Shown here piece by piece: positions 34,930 to 46,314 of a stretch of 64,000 nt of DNA. The notes beneath the pieces are model-generated. The model saw only the letters and a list, made by a program, of their open reading frames with translations, was not told where the DNA came from and ran no database searches. Where the stretch lies: contig NC_092575.1 of NCBI RefSeq assembly GCF_037975245.1, positions 12,885,001-12,949,000 of the forward strand, in the 5' to 3' direction. Positions within the stretch are counted from its first letter, which is position 1; each line of letters opens with the position of its first letter. Made by a program: the position numbers and the translations under genes. This DNA comes from Apostichopus japonicus (Eukaryota > Echinodermata > Holothuroidea > Aspidochirotida > Stichopodidae).

Positions 34930-37900
34930 GACATATTCCTGCAAATACTGCAGCAATGTTTAATTTTATATGTGAACATGTGACATACTACTGTACATAT
35001 ATATGTTCAGTAAAGAAACTTGTCCATGACGATCGACGTAGTACACTGCGACGTAGGTTTCATCATAGCAGTTGAATCCTCTAATTCTGCGGCTCGAGGA
35101 AAGAGGAAGATGATGAATCAGTGAGAGGCATAGATATAACCTGATACATTGGTTGGTGCTACAAAGTATTGATTGGTTATGGAGAGCCGTATGTACCGCA
35201 AAGGCCTTCGGGGAGAATAGTAACCATCTTTCACACTTTCATTCATTTGAATTTGGGGCGGTATTCCATTATGACCTTTAGACATTCGAGAAAGGAGAAG
35301 AAATAATATATAAAAAAATAAATAGAGACACATGGAAATGCTGAAGACAAAAAATTGCTAGAAGAGAAATTTATTTTATGGAATGGATTTTGTTCGATGT
35401 TGATGGCAAGAAGTTGATTTGACATTTATGAAGAGTGTTAAGTCTTAATATATTATGTAAATGTAAGCGAAAGATAAAACAGGGACAGTGTGATTCATTT
35501 CTTAGCCGATGCATGTTGGTATTATGATAGTTAGACAGTGAGAGATGTACTTGTGTAGCTGGATTAAACTCTCAAGATAGATCAAGATCATCAACATCTG
35601 ATTGGTTTATTAAACATGCTGAAAATGTCCTGCATCTCTAAAGGTGTAAACCACATCCTCATAGCATCTTGTATGGCAAAGATATGAATTTAAAAAAATA
35701 ATAATATATAATAATAATAATATATATACATATATTATAATTAGATATTTTGTGAATGCATCCATAATTCTGGCAACAGCTGAAGATTGAATGATATCAT
35801 TTAGCAATTGAATTGCACATGTCTTTGTTTGGCATTATACTATTTATCTCACTTAAAATTATCATCTCATAATAACTATTTCTCCAATAATGTTGCATGA
35901 CATCTTGAATTAAGGAGACCATTAACAGCTTAAGCAACCATTCCAATTGTTTTACAATTTCTAGGATAAATTCAACGATAAGATTATAATATTAAAGTAA
36001 GGCTTTTGTTTAACAATTCCTGCGATGACATCACAGACACGCACCCACTACAATCCACTCCATGGAAGAATCGGAGGGTTTAGCCAGTTAGAACAATTAC
36101 ATATTCAGGACATAATTACTTAGTGTTTCAAATTTTGCTTAGCATTTTTAAAGCTTCTGAATTTTGATTTAGCATATAAAATACTATGGTGGAGTTTTGT
36201 GTGAAAAAACATACAGGGCTATACATCATTGGTCACTACAGCAACTTGACCATTTTGCGTAGCAGTTTGTGATGTGATACTGGATAAGTTATTGCCTGAT
36301 ATCCAGTCAAGCATATTAATTCATTTATTTGTTTTATTGCCAATTGTGTACAATGGGAAAGGAAGTCTCCTAAAATGTTTTAAAATGACTTAACAAAGTA
36401 GGAGACTCCCTGGAAGAAAAAAAAAACGGTACAAATATAAATAATACAGTATATACGTAAGGATTAAATATACAGTAATAATATCCTAATGATGCTGAGA
36501 TAGATACGTGCCTAGATTATATAATACTAGTACAAGTTAATAAATTCCTTTTGCAAATGTCTGGTGAATGTGGGTTTTGAAGGTATAGACTTCAACTTTT
36601 TGATAGATCATTCCAAATTTGTATTGCTCTATTACGAAGACCGAATTTCCCTACAGTATGTTACTATGGTAAAAATTGCAATGAGTGTTGTCAGTTTGTC
36701 GGCATATATATCTCAAGTTAAGGACAAGATATTGATATGCAGTGGTTTTCAACTAGCAAGTTGAAGAAACCCAAGGAAATGCTTAGTTTCCTCCCTGAAA
36801 CTAAGCATAGTAATAATTATTGTTTGACAAAATTAACACCAGAATATGTACCAGCTGAAGCCATGAATCACTGACCAAGAACCTGTCACTGTGTACAGTA
36901 ATCTCGATCAATGGATGGAACAATTTTTAGAAAAGATGAAATCGCAAAAATATAACTAGAAGAATCGTAGAATGAACTAATTGGACAAAACCAAGCCATC
37001 CTGTGCCCTCAGTGATACGTACAAAGCCAAGTCATAACTTGTTGCCTACCTATATTTATTGTTAACAGTCATTCAGTATCGGCCACATATTTTGGCATTG
37101 CAAAAAATTGCTAGGATTTTCAAAAATACTTTCTTCCATCTCCAAATTACTACCAGAGAATGTTAGGCATTTTAATTCAAATTAAAGTGTTTCATTGAGG
37201 AATGAACATTTAAGGGTTGGTGGTAAAATTAACGCTTTTGGCAGGGAAAAACTTGGCTTATATCTTAGTTTGCTGTTTTGTGATTGATATATGTAAAAAA
37301 CTCAATGGACTTGTCAAAAAAGTGGAAAATGGCGACAAAATGCAAAATGCTGCTTTAAGGCTCATAGCATGGAATCATAAACTGCCAGACAATGAGAGAG
37401 ATGACACTACGTTTGTCCATACAATTAGCTCTCACACGTACATGATAGGCAACATGTGTGTGCTGCTAACAATGTGCGACCTAAGCTGCAGATCTTTATA
37501 CCTTATAGATTATACTCTAGTCAATTACTGTTTACTGCCCTCTTTCTCAAGTATTCATCATCCAAAAGTTTATTTTGTACAAAGTATTATCGTGACGATA
37601 TAAATTCGTCCACATTTTCAATCCTTTAGGCGTCTTGCCTTTTTTGGACTTTCCCGTATCCACATTTAGGACGAAACAATATTCTATACTTACGTACCCC
37701 TCTTTCAATGGCAATAAAGTTTACAGGTTATCAGTGTGTTGGCCCAATTAACTTTTAGCATGCCGAAAGAAAAATTGATAGAATTGCAGGCTCTTCAGAA
37801 GTAATTTCTTGAAGATTCTGGTTCACCAAATTGTTAGCTATCTGGAGTGGCAGTACTGATGACCTACTGATTCACTATAGGTATAGTTTTCACCCTTGAG

Positions 37901-40900
37901 TATTTTATTTTGGGATCCAGAAAGACCAGCTTATCTCTTCCAGCAATTATACTAGCAGGGAAGTTGATATTGCTTCAGGGTAGTCTGTATAGTATGTTGC
38001 AATCTGTTGATCATGAAGCCAAGCTCTTTTGATCAAGGTAGCTAGTGGTCTTGACTCATATTATTCCACTTTTAGTTTGCTATTTTTCCTGACGTTTACC
38101 ATTTTAAGTTGTTTTAATTGACCACCTCCCCCCTCCCTTTACCCCTCACATCTCCCAACACTCATATAAAAGAGGTCAATATATTGTTGCTAAGGTACAG
38201 ATCACGAATATTGTCTTGGTTTCCGTGGTAACGTATCTCTAAGGGCATCGCTCCTCTTACAGTGTACCTTTCCTGTTCTAATTTCTAACGGTTTGCTGAT
38301 GGCCATAATTCCAGCAAAATTCTCCCAGGTTTTGGATAATTTGATGTTCTCTCATGATGCAGTGACCACAAATCCATTAACACAATTCCGTCCTGCTCGG
38401 AAGTTAAGTGCTCCACAGTTTGTCCCAGGGAGATTTGTCAACATTCTGGAAGTTTTTTATGAGAAGAAGAAGATATACTGTAAATATTAGAGGCCTTTCC
38501 TTTCTGCCCACTGTGACATGGCTGTAACTGTATAACTGTATGATTTGCATACATGACCTATTTAGTGCTATGTTAATTCCTCATGTTATATTGATAGACT
38601 ATAGTGGAACTACTTTTTGTGATTCAAAATGGCCGCCAGCTGTTACGTCAATTGTGGTCTTGCTTTTTCTTATCTCTTTAAAATGCTGTTGTTTCAAAGT
38701 GCTCGTCAATGAACAATTAAAAATTTCTGTTCTTCAAAACTATATAACCACATAAAGTGTTTATTACCAATTGATTACTTTGGGGACATTTTAATTTCAT
38801 TTCATATTCATGCCTTGAAAATATTTTGATTATCAAAGTAACTTGTAAGACAATAACTTTCCACGATCTCTGATCATCAAGACATATAACTGTTATACAT
38901 ACATACATATACTATAAAGCTCTGTTTACACTTGAAAGGAACATTTTTGTTTTTCCTTGATTGTAACATTTGGGATACCCCCCTACAGTCCATCCATACA
39001 GGTTTATGACCCCTTTATCTTTCATACTCAGGTGCAAATTTGTCCTCCACCCTCCCCCCTCCCCTCCCCATCCCCCATCTGAAAATCCTTTGCATGTCAC
39101 TACATGTTGCATATATCATAGACTCATGCTATTAATCTTGCGCAATGTATGCCGGCACAGATGCATGAAACAAGTCAGCCATTCCACGCAGAGGAAACGA
39201 CACGTTTTACGAGGACCTATTCTTTCTAAGATATCTTTACACCCTCGTTTGTTCACTTTAACATTAACTTCTGAGTGCCTGGGTTCAGTCATCCCTTGGA
39301 AATGATTACTACGTTGCAATCATTAAACTAATTGTACCCCAAAGCTGTTTGTTTGCAAGACTCGTTGACTGACAGCTGCACGTTTGTTTCTGCGATTGCT
39401 TTCGAGGTTTTCGTTCTCCTTTTCCTTCGATCCGTTCCATGCTTTTATTATCGATACAGTCGATGATCGATACCATTGACGAGAAACAAGAATTGGCCTC
39501 TGATTAACCCTGACTTTAAAAGTATATCTATATCTTGAAACTTAAACTGAGACTGATGGATGACCGACCCTCAGTCATTTGACATTTTACATTTGAAATA
39601 AATTTGACATGGCTGAAAAAATTCTGACCGAAATGTCACTCAACGAAAGGATATTTTAAGTTTTAATCGCAATGTAAGTTGACCTGTTCAAATATTTCTT
39701 TGTAGAGTTGATACATGTTAAACACAACCTTGAGATGTATATTAACACTGACTTGGCTTATTTACCTATCTCCACACAATGGTAGCACATGTGCTATGAA
39801 CATCGTAGTATTTAAGCTGTAATGCTCTGTCTTAGCTTCGATTTTTGCAGGTATTTTCATTTGGGATATTTTACATATAAACATCTAACCATTCTGAAAT
39901 TTTAAGAGCTAAAATATCAAAACAAATTATGTATAACTTAAAAGATTATTACAAACAAATCAAAGGTACAGTATGAAATGTTTCCCAAAAGTCAATGAGG
40001 GCGGTATTGAAGAACTTAGCATGCATAGACTCTGGATGTGTGACCTGAGTAATTCACTTTGGCTTCGGCTTCAAGGACAACGTTGCTAAATGCTGCAGTG
40101 TTAGACGAATCAAACGGTAATAGTAATAGTACCATCTTTGTGATCTGCGTTATAGTTGCCGACTTTTCAATCCGCTCTCCCTTCACAATTTTGAAAGTTC
40201 GGTAAGAGTGACTCCATAGTTTTGCCTTTCGGGAAACCAAAAGCGACATTTATTTCCCCAATCAAATTTGACAGTTGCCCACTTTAATTAGAGATTAATA
40301 TGAAAGCTGCTAAACAAACTATACATTCATCTTTGTATAATGTGTTAAAACTACAACAGCTTAATATCCTCCCAACTACAATTTCCCGTTCCATTCCTAG
40401 GTTCACTGGTTTGCAACAAACCTTTTCCTCGGCCTCCATCTCTCATTCGTTAACTTCACTTGTTTATTTAAAAATTACAAGGCATCCAAATAAAAAACTA
40501 GCAGATGCCAAATTGGAGGCTTCTACTTTTCATGCTTTATGTAAACACCTTCGCGGTCACCTTTCCGCTCGGGCTGTTTTTTCATCCGTGGCAATAAGAG
40601 TCTCTGGGAAATGCTTTATTCCTTCGGAGACGTATAAACGAGCATCTCGCGCCAGCACTTTCTCCTCGAGAACCGTGGCATTTATTTAGATAGGAATGAT
40701 CTCGCCATGCTTCAAGTTCATTTATAAGTGTTTGTAATTTGCGTATCAAGGTTCGAGTGAGCTAGGGAATGTCCCTTACGGCTTTCTGGCATCTTCTCGA
40801 TTTACATCGTTTAAAAATCCTCTAGGCTTCTTCGATTTATTGGTTCATCATTAGTGAAAGTATTCTGTGAAATCCTCGCTATTCAAAGTTTAAGGACCTT

Positions 40901-41397
40901 TTTTTTTTCGCTTTGTTTTTTATTTACTACATTAATTATCATGGCATAAATAAGATAAGGTGTGTAGATCAAAGGATAGACCTTTGACTAGGAATATGTA
41001 CAGCAACTGTATCATTCACAGTCACCTAAATATCACGTAAGAGGTGAAGGATATGTATTTGAAACCTTTTACTGTTATGCTCATTTCGCACCGTAGTGTG
41101 AGTGCAAAGTGTTATTCCATGCAGTTTTATTACATAATGTCATATAACAGCATTAGTCTTAAGTTTCAGTTGGTTCCTTCAATGCAAGGCTGCTCATATT
41201 TTTTGACATAGTAAAGTTCACTTGTTCACATTGAAGAACGTATTAAAGGCGGATCAGGGTTTTGTTACCCCCACGGGGAGATAGAAAAACATAACCCGGG
41301 CGGATTCACATTGGAGAACGCTTGCCAGATCAAGAGGTAAAGAACGACTAGGGAAGCATTGTGCAAGCGTGGAAAGGTCACCATGATTGTGTACAAG
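34930..41397. other. Long non-coding stretch
   Basis: I see no supported gene, RNA or mobile element. Open frames of 128 codons (37217-37603) and 129 codons (40300-40689) on the plus strand have no recognisable motif and no splice support. The second is serine-rich and somewhat better in composition but remains unassigned. A C-rich tract lies near 39050-39075. Confidence 0.4.
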
Positions 41398-41564
41398 TTA
41401 CAGTGTGAGGACTCCTACAGCTGCATTCCCAGTTAAAACACATAATAGTACATTGTGCATATATACTATTGTGATATACTGTGTCGTATTTGTATGGTGT
41501 ACCCTTTCCACGATGACTACCGCTAGCTTGTTCACAGGGAACTTTTTCTTCTCCGAAATTTTAA
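41398..41564 (-). repeat. Possible decayed copy of MITE family M
   Basis: The word AGTGTGAGGACTCC near 41399 resembles the GGGTGTGAAGACTCG end of the intact copy at 41673-42042, and GGGAACTTTTTCTTC near 41540 resembles GTTAACTTTTTCAGA near its other end. The middle is much shorter. With the spacers at 41565-41671 and 42043-42158 this would make a tandem unit of MITE plus spacer. The call is tentative. Confidence 0.3.
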
Positions 41565-41671
41565 AATGGACGATAGAATCGGCGTGCTAGCAATGTGAAA
41601 AATGAAATACTACCACTCTGTAAACTTTTGCTTTTGTGAGATGTATTATTCTTCCATGCAAGGTGTAATTA
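41565..41671 (+). repeat. Spacer repeat flanking MITE M, left copy
   Basis: This roughly 107-bp block (TTAAAATGGACG, GTGCTAGCAAT, CCACTCTGTAAAC, GTATTATTCTTCCAT, AAGGTGTAATTA) recurs on the other side of the MITE at 42043-42158 in direct orientation with about a dozen differences. Confidence 0.9.
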
Positions 41672-41672
41672 G

Positions 41673-42042
41673 CGGGTGTGAAGACTCGTGCTAAAAAGAA
41701 ACATCTAATGCCGGTAATCTGACCTAGTTTTGAATGAGGTGTAAACAGAAGTGTAAGACACCACCATCGATCCCAGAAAATACACACACACACAGCTTGC
41801 TTTCGTCTGTAATTAGACACTTAGTGAACAGTCAGTACATACAGCTATGGTCAATACCCACAACACAGTGTACAAACGATACATCGATGGACATCTCAGG
41901 ACCAGCTAAAGATAACAATTAAGGTATCACGTTCATTACTGTGTGCATTTTGTAGCGACACGAACAAAACGTCACTTGCAAGCAACAGAAAGTTAACTTT
42001 TTCAGATGGCCGCACGCGGTTTGGGGCGAGTCTTCAATGCCT
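41673..42042 (-). mobile_element. TTAA-type MITE, family M, copy 1
   Basis: It matches the copy at 48913-49268 end to end in inverted orientation. On the minus strand it begins AGGCATTGAAGACTCG and ends near GTCTTCACACCCGC. Landmarks are GCCCCAAACCG, GTGCGGCCATCTGAAAAA, GACGTTTTGTTCGTGTCGC and CCTGGGATCGATGG-like words. The target site is TTAA on the right (42043-42046) and TTAG on the left (41669-41672), one base decayed. No transposase is encoded. It sits between two direct copies of a 107-bp spacer. Confidence 0.88.
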
Positions 42043-42158
42043 TTAAAATGGACGGTAGAATCGCCGTGCTAGCAATATAAGAATAATATAAGAATATTAC
42101 CACTCTGTAAACGTTTGCTAATGTGTGATGTATTATTCTTCCATACAAGGTGTAATTA
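42043..42158 (+). repeat. Spacer repeat flanking MITE M, right copy
   Basis: This is the direct partner of 41565-41671, slightly longer because of an AGAATAAT insertion. It ends in GGTGTAATTAA, exactly where the MITE is inserted in the left copy. Confidence 0.9.
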
Positions 42159-43652
42159 AATACACAGGCTCTCTAGTGGATAAGCAGTTTGCTAACAGTT
42201 TTATTTTATTTTAAGGTGTAAGTAAGGCAGGAAATTAGTAGTGTCTAGACGCACAAAACTCGCAAAATCGCAGCAGGTTAAAACTATGTAGAACAACTAA
42301 GGATAAGATAGTAGTGCCTGCATGCATGAATTACGTGCTCCCACAGTATCACAGGCATCAGCTGTGAGGGCTATATTGAGTCACCCACCATTATGCATGT
42401 ATGCGGAAGTGACGCACCAGTAACCGGGCGTTCACATTATAATCTTGATCACCCGTGTGGGCTCAGGGATCCTGAAAAGAGGATCAAGATTGTGGCGTCC
42501 TATCCTGAGTATGTGAGCGTTCTCATTTATTACAATCTTAATTGCCCTTGGGAGATCAGATCCTTGTTGCGTCCTCAAATTTGAACAAGCCCCATGTCTT
42601 TATATACTGAGATGTTGTGTTTGCTACGAGATATACAGTACATCGGGTACAATAATGCATGGTGAAATGCCTGTTTAACATTTATAATATTCATGTTGTG
42701 TCTACTATGAGATACAGTGATACTGTAGGACTATGTAGAATGCAATAAATGTAAGGCTGTGCCTACATTTATTCATGTTGCCAGTGTGTCTACTATATCA
42801 GATACAGTATTGGACTATGTAAATTCACTGGTAATTTTAGCCAGTATATAATCCCGATTTCAAAGTTTTGTTGCATATGACCGTATGTAACAGGTTGCTG
42901 GTTTTATTTTTCGAGGAAGGCCTGGCAGAAACAGATATGGTTATGTTGACCTTCATCCTTGTATAGTGTTGAATATTTGTCAACAGTTGTCAGTGAACTA
43001 ACTGACCATGCATTCAAGGAGATCATTGCAGTTTACTGTGGGAATCATATTCCTGCAGTAAAGTTATACTGATGGCCAGAGTAATTTATGCGGTACATCG
43101 ATCATAATTTAAACCTGATCAATACAGTGTCACTAAAGTTTTTGCTAGTTTTCGCATATCTAGTATGAATCCCCAACTGGCCATTTTAGAAAAAATCAAG
43201 GTGACTCTACTGTTTATAATACTGTATAGTTACACCATAGCGTGTTTACAGTAGGCCTATACTTTCTTCAGTGTTGGTATTAATTCTGGCAACTTGGATG
43301 AGGTTTAACTAGTAATTTAGTAGGTTTCAATTGTAAATCAGTGCCAAAGGTAGCTATAATATGATAGAGAAATTTGAAATACAATATAGTGTTAATATAA
43401 CTTTCATAGGACTCAAATGTGTCGGAGGGAATTTGCCCCAAAGATACCATGTAAAATTTATAGAACCAAATGAAATGTGTCGTAGACTCTCTCATTATGC
43501 AATCAGAGTACTTGACAGCTGATCAATACAACACACACAATAATACAATAACTACACACATACTGTCATAATACACAAATGTACTTTTCACTATATATAT
43601 ACACATGAAATGATACAGACACATTTAAAGTTGTCTCATAGTGGTACCGTAA
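42159..43652. other. Non-coding, no clear feature
   Basis: Inverted and direct words built on AATCTTGATC / GATCAAGATT occur near 42440-42545. No exon is supported. Confidence 0.45.
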
Positions 43653-43656
43653 TTAA

Positions 43657-44910
43657 AAGGATTGTCTGGTGGCCCAAAGAAGTTACCTTAAAAAAATAGT
43701 AAATAATTTTCCAAATATGTTGTCAAAGTATGAGAACGCTAATGTTGCGTTTGACAGAGAAACGATTTTTTAATCGTTATGGATAGACATTTCAAATATG
43801 ATTTGAACAGTACAATACGTGACGTCAGCTCTGCCATAGCAGATTGCGTCATAACCCACCCTCCGCACAGTACCTATACGGTAATCACAACAAAAACAGC
43901 GTTTGTATACAGATAAATTTCTTCCTTAATTTCCGGTGAAATTTCTTAAAAATTAGATATGTTTTCAAAAACTTCTTAAGCCGCCATGTACTTGATCGGT
44001 GGTTCCGTGGTCTTTGTGTAACACAAGGTAAATTTTAACAGCAGACTCTGAGTTGTTCAGGCTATACATCGCGCTATCCAGCTCCAACGCGAAAAATGTT
44101 CGCATGTAGGCTATACTCAAACATTGACAATCGGACAGTTCTGCGAAGCCTAAGCTTCTCAGTGCTACATTCTGCTCTGACAACGATTCGATCAATTTCT
44201 TCAATAATTTCGGGTGAAATTTCTTATAAATTAGATATGATTTAAAAAACTCCTTAAGCCGCCATATATGTAGTAGATCGGTGGTTTCGTGGTCTTTGTG
44301 TAACACAAGATAAGTTTTAACAGCAGGCTCTTCGTTGTTTATACATCGCGGTATCCAGCTCCAGCGCGAAGAATGTTCGCGTGTATAGGCTACTCTAACG
44401 TTTACAATCGGACAGTTCTGCGATGACATCGATTCCGCCAAGTTTCATCTTTCGGTTTAACGAATACTTTACAAGTTTCCTTTTACTGTTAATTTGATCC
44501 GTGAATTTTATTTCAGCGATTTCGAAGAACAGTTAATGAACTGTGGTTTGAGTGTGAGTGTACTATGTGTAACGCTATACAAGTACACCAACTGAGCATC
44601 GTAGTATATACGTTCGCGAGTATGTACGTTATATATATGAGGCAATCCAATGTGCTTACACGTGAGTTTATTTGCTGCGGAATTGGGAGTGCTAACTTCA
44701 AGTCGCCTGTTTTGCCTATCTGCAAGCACTACGTCAATCACCATATTGAAGCGTTTGAACAAACGGTACTTTTGGTGAGAAACTGGTGAATTTGAAAACC
44801 AGATTTCTACAAGAAGAAAACGTCGAATGGGGACAATTTTTACATGGTTAGAAAGAGAAAAATAATAACTACAAGGACAATGTATCAAAATCTTCCACCA
44901 GACAATTCCT
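43657..44910. mobile_element. TTAA-flanked element, 1254 bp, with internal duplication
   Basis: TTAA lies at 43653-43656 and 44911-44914. The inverted ends read AAGGATTGTCTGGTGG on the left and AGGAATTGTCTGGTGG from the right. Inside is a 278-bp-period duplication (43911-44430) and CpG-rich sequence with GTGACGTCA. Minus-strand open frames of 158 codons (43965-44441) and 126 codons (44508-44888) lie inside. The first repeats the same peptide-like segment twice because of the duplication (KTYLVLHKDH and KIYLVLHKDH). Neither resembles a transposase I know, and the DDD/DDE order cannot be identified. It is most likely a non-autonomous element of unusual length; a decayed or novel coding element remains possible. 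Confidence 0.8.
43911..44430. repeat. Internal direct duplication of the 1254-bp element
   Basis: Two units of about 240 bp start near 43911 and 44189 (GGTGAAATTTCTTA at 43935 and 44213, 278 bp apart). Shared words include TTAAGCCGCCAT, GTGGTCTTTGTGTAACACAA, CATCGCG.TATCCAGCTCCA and CAATCGGACAGTTCTGCGA. Confidence 0.92.
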
Positions 44911-44914
44911 TTAA

Positions 44915-45739
44915 GACAGCTTTTTCAATGTTGTTAGCAATTAAGAACCTGCAGTTTTATATATTTGAGACAATTATGTAATAAATTGTAACGATTCTGG
45001 AACCTTGCATTGGTGATGATCATAGTGTCATCTCTGAGAGTCTATGATATCACAATAGAATGATATTATATGCTGAATATGACCTTTTTGCTTCCCTTAT
45101 CATTTGACTGGGGGAGCATTATTAATATTATAATATTTGAATGAAAGTAACATTTGACAACATCAATAAGTCTAATAATTAATCCACTGTATCATTTGTG
45201 TTAAGGTCAGTTTTCAAGTTCTATATTTTCCTATCCAAGCTTGCTCAGGGTATCTTGATCTTGAGACATACACATGAGATGAAAGATCTTGTTAGAACAT
45301 CCCGATCCACAGCTATGTTTACATGTCAATCGTTCAGGTTTTAAGACCTAAAATGTGTTTTGCAATATAAACTACTACCTTAAGAATTAAAATGGATGCT
45401 TTCCTTCTAACCAAAATATATAATAACCAAAATCGAGTGAATAAATCTGTGAATCGAGTGAATACATCTAGTGAATCTAGTAAATAAATCTAGTGAAGGA
45501 GATAACGAAACAATGTTGATCATCCCAAGTTATATATCACTTCAAAGTTAGCACTGACCAATGAGCTACTGACACACACAACTATTATGCAACAGATTAC
45601 AGTGCTAATTTTCCATTGATCTCCAGCCTACCAGTGACTGGCATATTCCATACCATTCAAATCAGAGATTTGCATAGGTCTGCATGGACAGCTCTTGGAG
45701 TTTTTCACAGTCATTCCATCACGATGCATGCATATAGAT
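44915..45739. other. Non-coding with a small minisatellite
   Basis: At 45430-45498 short repeats of GTGAATAAATCT / TCTAGTGAAT occur. No gene is supported. Confidence 0.55.
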
Positions 45740-46110
45740 CAGGGTTTCCCTAACTTTATCCCCCCACGAACCCCCTGTGGATGTCAGAGTTGTCCACGAA
45801 CCCCCAACTTTTCCAGACACGATATGAGTCATTATTATATTATAATACGCATAACAGCCTATGTCTGTTTCATAATTCAGTTATTTATCACATGCACGTT
45901 ACGGTACTACTCTGGCAACATATGCGTATGGAACACGAAAAGAGTTTGTTGATAGGTACAACTTTTGTACATTACTAAATTATATGATATATCAGATTGT
46001 AGTTCAACAAAAAGTACTCTAGTTTTTACTTTCAGAAACATCTCACGAACCCCCTGGGATGGACTCACGCATCCCCTGGGGGTTCATGCATCCCAGTTAG
46101 GGAACCCCTG
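45740..46110. mobile_element. Non-autonomous hAT (Charlie-like) element, 371 bp
   Basis: The left end is CAGGGTTTCCCTAACT and the right end, read inward on the other strand, CAGGGGTTCCCTAACT. Both are close to the CAGGGGTTCCCAAACT ends of Charlie-type hAT MITEs. The subterminal CCACGAACCCCC repeats also fit. Flanks are ATATAGAT (45732-45739) and ATGTAGAT (46111-46118), an 8-bp target duplication with one change. No transposase is encoded. The element lies about 90 bp upstream of the exon at 46201, inside the presumed intron and close to its acceptor. Confidence 0.93.
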
Positions 46111-46200
46111 ATGTAGATTGTTGTTCGATGCAAATGTATATGTTGCCAATTTAAAGTCACATGACAATGTATAAGAATTTCTGTCTGTTCTACTTTACAG

Positions 46201-46314
46201 GGAAGTGCGGAATCCTTATCGAGCGTCAAGAATCAGATCAACGAAGCTGCTCTGAAACCGGTCTATGAGGAACTCAGACGGCTAGCAGAGGAAGTCAGTC
46301 TTGCCAAAGGATTG
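46201..46314 (+). CDS. Internal exon of an unidentified coiled-coil protein
   Basis: The exon is 114 bases (38 codons), phase 0 at both ends, bounded by the acceptor TTCTACTTTACAG and the donor TTG|GTAAGT. The peptide runs from GSAESLSSVKNQINE to VSLAKGL and is charged, glutamate-, arginine- and leucine-rich, with no low-complexity run. From residue 18 the hydrophobic positions L18, V21, L25, L28 and V32 fall in a 3-4 heptad spacing, so a coiled coil is likely. The heptads continue into the next exon at 48371. Codon use is mixed and far less AT-rich than its surroundings. Upstream exons of this gene are not identified with confidence in the window. I do not recognise the family. It probably mediates oligomerisation at the protein C-terminus; that is inference. 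Confidence 0.7.

Noticed and set aside
34664-34930. 88-codon plus-strand frame with a long Ile-Tyr run
   Set aside because: It is produced by the (TA)n tract between hammerhead-type motif 2 and the SINE tail.
37217-37603. 128-codon plus-strand frame
   Set aside because: Composition and hydrophobic pattern are irregular and no family is recognised; probably accidental.
40300-40689. 129-codon plus-strand frame
   Set aside because: It is serine/threonine-rich with no domain, splice or promoter support, and long chance frames occur elsewhere in the window.
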